Shown piece after piece: positions 1 to 12,553 of a stretch of DNA of 64,000 nucleotides. The position numbers and the translations under genes were made by a program. Each line of letters starts with the position of its first letter. Position 1 is the stretch's first letter. This DNA is from Acanthaster planci (lineage: Eukaryota; Echinodermata; Asteroidea; Valvatida; Acanthasteridae), in contig NW_019091359.1 of NCBI RefSeq assembly GCF_001949145.1, positions 2,834,562 through 2,898,561 on the forward strand. Reading direction: 5' to 3'. The notes beneath the pieces are model-generated. The model was given only the letters and a program-made list of their open reading frames with translations, was not told the DNA's origin and made no database searches.

Positions 1-3000
1 TCGATATGTTGATCCATTCCCTTATGGTACACGTAGCCATTGGTTCGGCAACGTGCAATTTGCAGAGTGCGTCTTTTTCAAAAGTAATTGTAACAAGTGG
101 CAGAAATATTTCAAACTTTTTCTCGAATTACGATTTGGGGCCTAATAAATTACAAACTTATCAAATCAAGGTAGGGGAGCGCCGAGCATGATCTGATTTC
201 CCTGTTTGGTTCAGTAACAATAAATATTACAGAAGTAGGCTACCTTGACTGCCTTGTCGTTCCTTCGCCCAGAAAGATAGTGATTTCCGCGAAAACATGC
301 CAACAAACACTGCCATCACATGGAGTATCCATTTTTGTTTTTTAACAATAAATGTCAGTGAAAAGAGCCGGTTTGAGTGATTGTGTTGCCGGCAGGGATC
401 TCATGATCGCTGCGGTACATGCACCACCACGTCACTTTCTCACAGCTATGGGCACTCATGGATCTCAATTATTGTACAAACATCACGAGCGGCCTCCGTC
501 ATAGGACTGTTTTTTAGTACGCCTTGCAGGGTTTTTCTTTCCAAATATCACGGGACTTGAAGTTTAATAACAGGTTGATTTTAGTTCATCATCTGTTTCT
601 ATACTGAGAGGGATGTATACGGACAATTATCCCATAAAATGAACCCTGTCCCGCGTTAATTACCGTGGTCCAATCATTTACCTTGTTACGGTCAACAACT
701 GACATATTTGAGACTGCCCAAACTATTGCCCTTTAATATTCAGCCGCTTACCTCCGTTTTGATCAATGCAAGATTGCACTGAATGTCATGCAAGTACTCC
801 TGATCTACAAATAAAATACATGTATTCCCAGTTGGGGCCAGAATTTTACGAATAGTTTATCGCACCCAAAAAGTTCTTTTTGTTTGATACGTTGCAGTAT
901 CCAACCCCTGCGATAGAGTGAACCTCACACTGTTTTACTGTATGCGCTGGTTCAACGACCATGGACTAGGCGACACTTTCGGACGCAAAGTTACAGGCAG
1001 GGCTACCTTGACAAAAGGAGAGTTACTTCCGTCAAACAGTACAGATGAAATGAAGCTTTCAAGCAGCATTATTGGCTAAAATGCTTTGTCAGAAAACCGC
1101 AACAAATTGCTTTCATATATCATGGTAGCGTCACTGTTAAGTATTTTCTAAAGTGCGACGTCTTAAGTTGCTTGGCACGTGTGTGATACCGATCTACGGA
1201 CAACAGTAAGAAGATCCTTATCGTATCATTGCTGTCGCTGGTATTTTGCAAGTTGCGTGTTAAAGATTTTTGCTTACATGTCTTTGTAGTGAGGTTACGT
1301 CAGACTGTTCTTGGTGCTGAGATCAGGAAGTTAGAGACAGCAACCCTTTTTTCTTTTTCTTTTTTGTTCTTTCCTTGAGAATCACTAAATTCCTTGAACG
1401 ACAGCAAAGATCTGTATTCGATTTTTCCTCGAGATGGGTGCATCAAAGATATTGAAAACACCCGGATTTCATGCAATTATTCAACCGATAAAAAGGCTTT
1501 GATTTTGATTTGATTTCGAGACCGTCAAATGATTGGCATGAGTCCGACAGCCAGTTGTTTCTGTCCAGGATCATTCCTCTTCTCATTTCTTTCTTATTCT
1601 AGACGGTAACTCTCCACGACTCCGACTTGAAACTACATGAACCCCAACCCTAATCCCAACGTTTTTATTCTAGGGTTTTAACTGTAGCAAACACGATCCT
1701 TTAGTTTTATTTGTTATTGTTTTGCAGTTTGCTGTACATGGCGGGTTAATATCTACCTGGATAAACCGAGAGCAAGATGACAGCTTGGTGTCTCTTTAAT
1801 AAAAGGAGTGCGCTGGAAGTAGTTCTCTAAGTATGTTGTTCTGTCTCCGTGCAGCTGACCATACGGTCGGCTGGACTTTGATTGGATTTTCCTACCTCGA
1901 TTTCTCCGGCAATTGGACGGTATAATACCCTTGGTTAGTCCTGGGAAGAAGTACCGCCGGGGGGCTCTGGACTTCCCCGCTCGGACAGAAGGCTTCCGCC
2001 GGCCGCTCTAAGTACGAGGCGATATTTCACCATCGGAATCGATTGAAGATATAGGGCACTTGGGTTATTTCCTAGTCGATTGCTGGAGCCTTGAGCTGCT
2101 TAATAGAAGCAATTACCGTGGTTTATTGAGAGATGATGAATGTATGTATACAAATGGCATTATGTCCGTTGAGGGCAATAGATATTGTTGATTTTTCATT
2201 GGTCGAATGGATTGGTAAGCTTAGGTATACCAAACATTTAGTGAGTTTTACTGAACGCTTCGTGCAGGCTAATTCGAGTTGACGCCATAACTGCAGTAGA
2301 AGCACATCTGCCTTCTCTTGTGGCCACAGTCTGAAATTACTCACAACTCTGTGGAATGCAGCCACAATCTCAAAATCAGCGCCAGAATAATGGATTAGGA
2401 TGAAGATATCCACATTTGTTGTCATCGTCTTAAGCGCAGACCATCCTTATGCCTGACTACACTTGATATTTGTTCCACGAATCGGCAGCCATGTCGTAAC
2501 TGACATGTACAATGTAATCGTTAACCATGAGCTTTTGAACATACGGCACTTGAACTTACAGCGAAATTCACCAACGAATAAGCGGATTGAGCATTGATCT
2601 GTGGACACGGTGATCCCTCAGATGCATGAAATGAGAGTGCCTTTATGTTTACCGTCTGCTCCTGCAAGCATTTCTCAATTTATTACTCGGTTCAGTGAGA
2701 AGTACTTCATACTTCATACTTTCAATCGATATATTGACAATTGTATTACTGATAAAATAAATGACAAGAATAAAAGGTGCAAGGGATATAATAATGTCCA
2801 CAATAAAAATTTACATCATTGTGCGTAAAGACAATAGGAACTCCTTACAAGTTTTGGATAATATGTAAATGGGAGAACTGACCAATAAATCGGCAGAGGA
2901 AAAAAATGACAGAAGAATTTTTTCAGGCAAAAAATTAAAGCATAATTTTAAAAAAATGTGTATTGCTATATACTTAGAATTTCTCTTTACCATATTAAGG

Positions 3001-5149
3001 TATTAGCTTAAAGTTCATTACACAAGATAATCAACTTAGAATCCGTTGATTACAGCAAAATTATTGCTGATACATTTTATTCCGACGGTGGATTTGTGTG
3101 TGTGTGTATACCGATAAAACTGTCGCTGCGGAACACAAAGCAATCGGAAACGGAAAATGCTAGACAACGAAGGACTTTGTTGTCTGTGTTGAGTGTTGTC
3201 ATAAATGGACTTTGAACGCAAGTAACCTTACAGTGCGTTCAACTTGACGTCAATGTTTCATCACATCAAGAAACTTATTTGTTTTAACTGTTTTTGGAGT
3301 AAAATCACACGGTTACAAATACTTGTATTTTCCTCCAAGAATACAAATGCCAGTAAGAGTGTAAGTTTAGCTGTAAAATCGTGTGGCAACTACCAGTATT
3401 AGGACTACTTATGTACCACTTGTAACAAGATTCAGTGATTTTCAAATTTAGGCCAACTGTTTTGGATATAGCGTAGGGACCACGCCCAAAATACGATCAA
3501 ATCAGGCCTACATCAGGCTGTATCCCGATATGGCTTGAGGCAGGCTCTGGTAAAATGAGCCTACATGAGTTTATAATTTAAACATCTTAATTGGCTTTAC
3601 GTTAAAAACCGACGTGAGACATCAAATGACATTCCCATCATCATGACAATCTCAAAGAACAAGCCTAGTTATCAATTTTGCTTGTTTCAATGGAGTGTAA
3701 TCAAGAGCAATGAAGGAAGCACTTTTTTATCACAGTAAATCAAATTCTACGTAAAGAAATATATAAGCAGTCTAGACATTGGTTTTTGCATGTGAACATT
3801 ACACAATTTCAACATGTCTGAAGTTAAGTAGGTTATGAAGTGCTTTTGAAAGCTATAGCGACGAAGTGTATCATGCATAGAGGGGATCTGCTATCAATAC
3901 CACAAATCTAACTTACAGAAAACATCATTTTATTTCCCAAATTTTCATGCATTTCCTTTCAAAATTATATGTTAACTTTTATATGCACAATGTCTTACTA
4001 GCAGGCTTAACCGTGAGTTCGGTGTTTTCGTTGCGTGCTTAAGCCCGTCAAATTACACAAGACTTGCATTAATTCAGTTTTCCTGTTTTTTCCCTCCTGC
4101 GTTATTTCAAGATCAACTATTGTGCGCAAGTGCGTAGCTTGAAAAATTAAAGAGCAGGAGACAATAACAAACAGTGCACTAACCTTTGAGTTTTTAAAAA
4201 AAAAACTGCAAGAGAAAAGTGACCACTGAAGTGAGAATTGTACTCTCTCTGCAATCAGAATTGTAAGTGCCAAACCGTTGCACAAAGGCTTCGTGGTGTC
4301 CATTCAAACAATTCGCGAACAACATCTTCCATTTCAACGATCATTCCCCTCAGAAGGACAACTTGCGTGACCACGAGAGCGATTGGGATTCACAATCGGC
4401 AGATCCTGTTTGTAGAGGATCTAACAGTAGCCTCGGTCAATATAGGTGATGATAGTTGGGCGGCGGGACATGTGCTCGCGCCAATTAGGCCGGGCACGTA
4501 GTTCAGGTATCGTCTGGTAACTAAACACCGTGCCATATAGAGTTCGCACGACAATATCGCGCTAAAAGCCCGACAATGTCGCAGCTTGCTTTCACACCAT
4601 ACTGTTGGGTGTGGATGGCTGTGAATGCAGAAAGAACGATTCACTCTTCAGGGGAAATACGAATAGGGAAAAGCAACATCAGATTTCTTGCTTAATGCCA
4701 GCATTTGCGCTGTCCGGAGACTTCTAAGTTTTTTCCAGTTATATTTTGGTTGTCTCAAGTTCATGATGAACCATTTTATTGACGTCACTGGCGTGACAGA
4801 GTGCCGGGAAGGGGTAAGAATAGTTTAAATTATGCCAGGTATGGCGAATTATCTTCAGGCTTTTATTTAGGATTATTAATATTTCATTTCTGTGCGCTAT
4901 ATTGAAGTCGTGCTTAAATGATATCCACGCCACTTTATCAACAAAGAGAACCACAGTTGAGATAGTAATATGCATGCATAGGGGCATACTTCTGCGTTAC
5001 GGTCCGTCCATAGAGTCCGTATGTACAAAATGCCGAGTTTTCCAACCCTAGTGCAGACGGCAGACACAGTGGTTACTCGGCCTCTGGTACACATACGCAT
5101 TACCTGTGCATATAAATTATGTCTTTGGTTTATCAGACCCGGTTGCGCT
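1..5149. other. No gene recognised
   Basis: Only short ORFs (up to about 100 codons) without family resemblance or consistent splice structure. A short GT run is present at about 3095-3107. No palindrome or transposon detected. Confidence 0.5.
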
Positions 5150-6785
5150 GGTACCGTCTAAGGGCACGGACGTACAATAAAATCCGGCCGGCAACTCTCC
5201 TGATTGGTTGAAGCCACCGGAGGTCGTGTGGCGGCCATTTTACCGTGCCAAAAGTTTCTATATTAATCAACACTAACCTATGGAAGACTGCCACGTTTTT
5301 GGATATTTTCGTAGAAAATATTGAATAATTTTAGTGCACTACATTCAGTTATTACCGGAGGGTTATGGTAGTGATTAGTAGGAACAATCTCTCACAGATG
5401 ATGTTCGTGTCTATAAGTGATCAACTTGGGAAAGCGTGAATTTAAGCCCAGAATTCAGTAAAAGCGAGTACATGTATTAGCGTTCAGCAACTGCTTATCG
5501 GTGTTTGTCACTTTTTGCGCTTATTTTCAGCAGGTTTCCCTCAACAGTGTTTGCAGAACCAAATTCAACAGATTTTCTTCGGATTTTTAAAAAAAAAATT
5601 TAGAATTCTTTAAAATAGGGATTTTCTTACACAAGAACTGAAACACGAGGAGGATATGCTGCTTTGTGGTACCGCAGTGTGCAGAACATTTAGCAAGACT
5701 ATATCCAATCCTCAGGCATGTCAGGAAAGGAATGTCTTTTTACATTTTACCCGTAGAGTTTTGACGATTACGTTTCATATAAACGGAAACTGAAGGGTGT
5801 TTTGAAATAACCTGGCCATTAAAAAAGATCAAGTTGACGGGGCATAATGTGCATTAACGTTAAAATTGAGAATATTTCTTTGTATTTTGCAATAACTAAG
5901 ACTGCCATGGGTCATGCATGAAAATGACCTTTGCCATTGGGGGCCAGCATCTGTGACAAAGAAGTGAAATAAAATCAAGTAGGCAATTCATAAATAATAA
6001 AAGCCAGCCCCCAAAAAATCATTTTTAATAAAAAATATTTACCAAGTATGGGGCTAAGTATTGGGATAGAAACCTCTCTTTGATACAATGATATTAAATC
6101 TGGTCGAGCTAAATCACCAGCGAGCCTCGTAGGCCTACGTAAAAATAACCTTTATTCAGATGGGATTTCAAGCTATTCACGGTGACAGACAACTAAGGTG
6201 GAGAGCTTGCGGTAGCACCATGCAAGGATACGATCTCTTTGTGAGTCAGTATGGTTCTGAAAAGAACCGTGAGGAACTCAACGTTTCGGACACTATGCTC
6301 TGTCCGTCGTCAGGAGACTGACACGTCTCCTGACGACGGACAGAGCATACTGTCCGAAACGTTGAGTTCCTCACGGTTCTTTTCAGAACCATACAGACTC
6401 ACAAAGAGATCGTATCCTTGCATGGTGCTACCGCAAGCTTTCCACCTTAACCTCTATTCAGTTCGACAGAGAACTGTGAAAACTGTTGGGCCATAAGCTT
6501 CACGTTTTCCTCGGTGAACATGGGACACAGACACCATCTGCAAGAGTTATTCCTATTAATCGCTATCCGTAACCCTTGGGTAGTAATTGAATGCAGTGCA
6601 ATGAAATTCGTGAATATTCTCGACAAAAATATCAAAAATCGTGACAGTCTTCCATAGGTTAGCGTTGATTAGTTTTGGCACGGTAAAATGGCCGCCACTT
6701 TATGATAGTTCAACGACGTCCGTATTACGAATGCTGCATTTAGGTCCAGATTTGATTGAATGCGTCCGTGTCTAAAATGTACGGG
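5150..6785. mobile_element. Composite element with long terminal inverted repeats
   Basis: Left arm 5228-5455 and right arm about 6485-6698 are inverted copies of each other. Both begin GTGGCGGCCATTTTACCGTG and continue with CTAACCTATGGAAGACTG, with scattered substitutions. Weaker similarity (CACGGACG at 5165-5172 and the inverse near 6763-6770) suggests true ends near 5150 and 6785. No transposase is visible inside, so it is a non-autonomous foldback-type element. A second palindrome (6194-6449) lies inside it. The superfamily is not determined. Confidence 0.8.
6194..6449. mobile_element. Near-perfect 256-bp palindrome (nested foldback/MITE)
   Basis: Arms 6194-6318 and 6325-6449 (125 nt each) are reverse complements with only about three or four mismatches, around a 6-nt loop TGACAC. 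The ends read TAAGGTGG / CCACCTTA, compatible with a TA target site. It abuts the right arm of the larger element, suggesting nested insertion. The low divergence between arms suggests recent formation or conversion. Confidence 0.88.
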
Positions 6786-9700
6786 GAGGATGTCCTGTAA
6801 TACAACGAGTTTCGATGTATCAAGGCTGGTCCTAGTAGATTCATTTCATGAGAATTTATTCCAAGTCAAATTATCGCTCTCTGCTTGTAGGATCCGGCCC
6901 AAATGCTATAAGGTGTAAAAGAAATGACAACAAACCCCCTCCCCCACGTGGTACATTTACGTACACTACCCTTACCGCACTCGTGTTTATTCACGGCCTC
7001 ATTAGACGATACAACAGTGATACAATACACTCCGCTACAGTAAATTCCGGATTTGATTAGATTTGATGACCACGAAAAAAGAAATCATTGGATGTTGAAG
7101 AAGAGAAAGATTGAAAGCATGAAATCAATGCATTATAATTTCATTTAAGTAGGACTGTGCCTTGTGTTTCGTTCATTGTTCGTGTGTGATATATGGGAAT
7201 AAAAGATTACAAAGGGTTGAAAGCAAACAGCTGGATTTTTAAGGTGAACCTGAAACAGATGCTTGAAAAGATGCTGTGAAAATGTCAGAAATTAAGTGTC
7301 TGTGGGTTTCAAAGATCATTGTAAAATAACCTTGTCACCATGGCATGTCCAACCTTTGTAAGACTTACAAGTAGAAGTGTTTTATTTTGATTCACAAAAA
7401 TCTCCGAGTAACCGAAACTAAGGAAATGAAAACCCTGCACAATTTTTAATAACATTATTAACGTGACCACAGGCCAGACACTATTTGGAAATGACTGCTC
7501 TTTACCCGTGTATTACCGCGTAGTCTTCTCCACATTCTGCTGAACACATGCACGGCTGGTCTCCATTCATTTTTAGGCTCACACTGTTTCAAGTAAAGTA
7601 AGACCCGCTCCCGGTATTTGCTTCGCAATTAAAGCCTTGATGGTCTGCCACATCACGGTACCGTGATACGGGGATTAAATTAAAACAACCGAAAATAATG
7701 ACGTCAGCACACACAAACGCAACTAAGCTAGCAACTATTGGTTGGGCCTATGTTTTTATAACGTGTTGGGCCTTCATACTCAGCATTTTTATCGAAAGTC
7801 CTAAATTAAATTCATGTCGATCTATTAAACGCAAAGTGACTTTCGTAAACTTCTTGGACACCAGGCCGCTATCTGCACTTCCGTTGTAAATTGTAGGAGC
7901 AATTGACTATACTGTGCAAGTCTATAACGCCTCACTTCAATAGTGACAGAACTCGATTGTTTCAAATTATTAGATTTTGAAGAAATAATTATTTTATTAG
8001 AACTAAATATTTGAACTTTGGACAAAATATAACAAGGATCGTCGTCTAGATTGCCCACTCTTCTATTACTATAACAGCGAAGCGTTGATTCAAGCGCTCA
8101 GTGTGTGATACTTATAACATCTTGTGTGCCACAAAATTATAATTTTGCCAGAAATTCATTACCAGCGATGAATCACTTCGTCATTTATTCGCGAGTGGAT
8201 TCTTCGGGCAGTGGAAGATGGGGGCTCTCTAGGAATATTATCAATTGAAATCTGAACACTCGTTTATGAGCTGGTCATCCAAGAAACAATCAGGAATCTA
8301 GCCTTTGCTTACCAGGTTTTTTGTTGTTGTTTTTCGAGGAACACTTGCAAGATGGAAGGATTGGTGAGTGTGTGAGATAAAATTCAGACTCAGTTGAACT
8401 CGACATGGTCTGTCATAAATTTTGACAATGATGCATGGGATTTTTTAATCAGCCTAGTGCAGTGTTATACTAACTGCATTATCATAGGCTGAAGCATTTC
8501 ATATACGTAACGACTTTGGCAAGCCATTCCAGCTTGGGTGCGAAATTAGAAGAAAACTGTGTGCGTGATAGGTCTTCGGTAATTATAGTACCATCCCCGT
8601 TTTTGCTGTTCGGCATCAAAATCTGTGAAGCTTGACGCCAGGAACATCAGAACATTCATTGGAAGCAAAAACTCTTTGCCACATCAGGAAAAATGTACAC
8701 ATACTTCTAAACATAAAAAATAACTAAAATATGCGTGCTCGTTTGGGGCGTTGCCGTTTGTAAATGCCGGGCGCTCCACCCCCTCTTTTTGGGTAAATAC
8801 TGGATCCGCCCCTCAAGGGGGAAGACTGTACTTAGACCATCCAAGCTTGCGTCTGTTTCTTCAATAAAGAAGGAATACTAAGGGCGCACTGTCAAGCAAC
8901 GACATCGAGGAAATGCACGTTCGCAGTCACACTGTAAAAGAAATGTTTATATATCGCAGTCAAGGAATTTTCATTCCTATTAATGATCCATTGAAATGTG
9001 CAAAATGCTACAGATTCTCTTGGCTTTACGACTTCAAATGCAACCGGAAACCAGACCACCTGAGGAAGTTCTCGTAGATATCTGCAAATATCGTCGTAAT
9101 TGGTGACGGCCGGATACGCACCACCAACCGTGGAGTTCGCACGAGTGCTTTGACGTCGGGCATAAAAACCACGACTAGAACCCATTCGTCACTGGGTGCT
9201 ATATAGACGTCATTGCTTGATCAATTTGAAATTCAGATGGTCGTGATAAGTCTATCGTCTGTCAGATCGGAGGATGTCAGCGTATCGACCTCGCCATCTG
9301 TCAAGTGGATGAGCAAGATTAAATGTCTCGTCTGTCTACCCGTCAGTGTCACGACTTGGAGTTCTTACAGCACAATAAGGAATCCAAAAACAAAGCACTG
9401 AGCTTTGAATAAAGTTTGCTCATTTACCTAATGACTGCTGGGAAGTGAGACGAGCCCAGCTTGGTTATGTTGTTCTTTTACGAGTGTTTGGGTTTTCCAA
9501 AGAGGCTCTAGACGCCTATCATTTGTTCAGAGTTTACGACATTGAGTCCACAATTCCCCTTGTTCTGAATGCACAGTTGAATGGCAATGACCTGTAGTGC
9601 ATGGGTTCTTGAAGTGGGTCAGTCCAGTGGCAGGAGGGAAATCTTGTCGTCGATATCTGTTCAGTGAAAAGGCCAAGAGGGTGATATTTACATCCAACAA

Positions 9701-12098
9701 CGCGATTAGCGTTGCATATCAATATAGCTTTCTCGCCTTGATGGGTTTGGTCTCGTCTGCACCCCGGGCGATTGCCACCCTCCGAGGTCGAGCGGAACTT
9801 CTTAGGCTATGTTTTTCGCCAGTCCACTCTAGACAAGAATTGTCTTTTGTTGTCTTCTTCGTTTTCACCAATCTTTAATATCCTTAGTCAAGAGTCTTGA
9901 AAAAATACTGTATAGTTTTTGTTTGGTTTGGTTTGGTTTAATACAAGGATCTTTGATTCGCATAAATCTGCGGTTTCTCTGGCTTGTGTCTCACACTTCA
10001 TAAAAAAAATGGCGCTTCGCACACTTTCACACCTTTGACTTTGGAGAGAACGGCTTAGCGTGGCTTTGGTAGCATCACACCATGCAGACTACAAAGTCAG
10101 AGTTATAAGCTTTCATTTGAAATGAGTGTCCGAAACAGGCTTCCACAGCTACGGCTAGGTCTATTGTCTACATGTCTCCACGCATTTCCAATGGAGCGAA
10201 GACCTAGACCTAGCTCTAGACAAGAGATTTGGATGCAGCCTTACAAACGGTTCTGTAGCTATAGACCTAGCCACAGACCTAGTCACAGCCTCAGCGGAGT
10301 TGATGCTAGAGAAATGGTTCTGTAAAATATATAAATTGTTGGTTTGGACTTGGCTTTGTCGTATATCTTTTTATCCTCTGTTGGGGTTGCTCTGGGTAGG
10401 TACATTGTTTCTACCATGTATGGGCTTACAGTTACAAGTTTATTGGGGAAAGTTTTGCTCTTGTTCTATGTAACTTTTAACCTGAATGAATGACTTCATG
10501 CCATAGGGCGACTTTACATGTATAAGGAGCTCCGAAGAAGAGAGACTGGCAGGCTCTACTTTTCTTTGGATGGCGACTATTTTGTGTTCAATGAAGAAAT
10601 CATGATTTTTTTTTTCATATCGCAATTACTTGTGTTTCGAATCGATGTGATAAGTATTACTGTCTTGTCATCGTTCAAACACTTATAAAACATACTAAAG
10701 GGAGGATTGAAAAGTCTTTTCTGCCCGGTGTTCGGGACGGATTTCAGAGAAAACGTTTCACTGACGCATATTGCCTCTGATCAGGTCACATGAAAAGGTG
10801 TTTGATTTTAAAGCTGGCGTTTTGTTACCACGCGATGGCATGCGGCATAGTAAATCACGCGACTGCGCCCTGCCATCGGCTAAATATATTGTGGTAAAAA
10901 CAGAAGATCGTATGAATTGGAGCATTACAGTGTCATTTTAAAAATAGACACGAGATTTTGATGGTCTTCCATGAGTTACCGATCAGAACTTAAAGACGAC
11001 CGAAGGAAAGACTAAGCCCACGGAAACAGGAACCCTATTGTGTATAATATCCCATAGACTTATCCTTAGCCGTATAACGGAATTGCCGGACTCTGGCAAA
11101 ACACTGAAAGTCGATGGGAAATGGTTGCAGACGCTTTAGAAAGTGGCTTCTGTATGCATCCTTGTAATTTGCCGAAATGATTCGAACAGAATCTATTTCT
11201 TCTCCAAAATTTCAGCTTTTGATTAGCTCGGTGTCCCACGTGTACAAGATTGTCAACATGGCACAGAAATAATCGAGCAATCAGGCGCTCAAAAAGTCCA
11301 ATCCTGACATGTTATTTTCGTGCCAAATCTGCCATGTGGTGTCAGTTTATATCCACTCTTACACTTCACGTTATCTACGCTTTTGGACTCTTTCTCCTTA
11401 AGTTCATGGCACGGGAGAACCTCACCAGCCGTCCTGAGGCATTTTAGGCGGGTTGAATCGATCGCGCGCTAAAACCCTCACCGATGAAATATGCTGCGTT
11501 CGTCTTCTTGTCTCTTCCAGATTTTCTCTTGCTGTTTCACTTTCTCTGGGCTGCTTGATCGAAGTGACATTTTCACTGCATTTATTCATCGCTGTCCCCA
11601 AAACGACTGGATGAAACTTGCAGTGTCCGATGTCATGGCGGTCAAGAAACGAGGTTTGTAATTGCACGAGAAGCCCCGTGTGACTGCAAATCAGCATCGA
11701 TATCAGAGACTTGAGACACGTTCATACGAATGGCCATGCCGTCCTCGTTCACACGGCCGTGACAATGCAGTTTAACCTGGCCGATTGTATGATATTGAGC
11801 GATGTTACAATCACGGAACGAGATTAAGTGACGCGTGCTTAAGGCATTATCTACAAGAGCAGAACTTTGCCTTATAACTGACACAATAACGACTCAATGT
11901 CACTATTCCCTAGATTTGGTATGGTGAACATCAGTTTCAGGCCTGTGGACTTTTGTCCCACATGACAAAAATTACGTGATTCTGTAGTATTTAATCACAC
12001 TCAAATGCCATTGCTACGTCGTTTCTGATTGGATTAGACTTCTTTTTGATTAGTATACCATTTAGGCCTGTGGTAATGACAAAGAAAGTTGCTGCCTA
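6786..12098. other. No gene recognised; scattered repeat traces
   Basis: Contains the foldback at 10153-10272 and an isolated hAT-like terminus (CTGGATCCGCCCCT, about 8800-8815) without a partner end. ORFs are short and unconvincing. Confidence 0.45.
10153..10272. repeat. Foldback with CTAGACC/GACCTAG motifs
   Basis: GGCTAGGTCTAT (10153-10164) pairs exactly with ATAGACCTAGCC (10261-10272). Several further GACCTAG and CTCTAGAC units lie between and just after. No coding meaning is visible. Confidence 0.5.
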
Positions 12099-12290
12099 CG
12101 GGCCTCGAGCTGGACCAAGAGAGGGCGCTATTTTCTTAGCAACGGAGGTTCCTTTGGTCGGAACTGAACTTTGCTGGTTCACGAACGACTAGGAAATGCA
12201 CGTGTCACAGTCGCACCCCTGCCAACAAATTGAACACTGCCGACCAACTTGACTCCGTTCAACCGGCGAATGGGTGCTTCTGGATAAACG
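12099..12290 (+). repeat. Dispersed ~190-bp repeat, copy 1
   Basis: Starts GGGCCTCGAGCTGGACCAAG, then GAGGGCGC, TTCTTAGCAACGGAGG, CTGGTTCACGAACGACT, ends near GGGTGCTTCTG. The same ordered blocks recur at 12356-12553, 22450-22641, 63369-63560 and inverted at 47334-47512. No coding frame is shared. The family is unknown; SINE or MITE both remain possible. Confidence 0.8.
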
Positions 12291-12355
12291 AGATACGGTC
12301 TGCTTACATCATTGCAGCCAATACAAGAACCAGGGTCCTGGCAGTTCTCTTCGTC

Positions 12356-12553
12356 ATACGCCCCAAGCGGGACCAAGACAGGGCGCAATTTTCCTAGCAA
12401 AGGAGGCTCATTCGGTGGGAATCGCACTTTGCAGGCTTACTAACGACTATGAAATGTAAGCGTTGCGGTGGCATCGCTACCAGCCAAATGAATACTCCCC
12501 ACCAACATGGCTCTTTTCAACCAATCACGGGCGCTTCTGCTCAAGGCAGATAA
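12356..12553 (+). repeat. Dispersed ~190-bp repeat, copy 2
   Basis: Directly oriented second copy 66 bp after copy 1: GCGGGACCAAGACAGGGCGC, then TTCCTAGCAAAGGAGGCTC, CTAACGACTATGAAATG, GCTTCTGCTCAAGGCAGATA. Diverged from copy 1 by many substitutions, so not a recent tandem duplication. Confidence 0.78.

Noticed and set aside
12099-12553. CRISPR-like or functional tandem array from the two neighbouring 190-bp repeats
   Set aside because: Only two diverged units, with related copies scattered elsewhere; a dispersed eukaryotic repeat.
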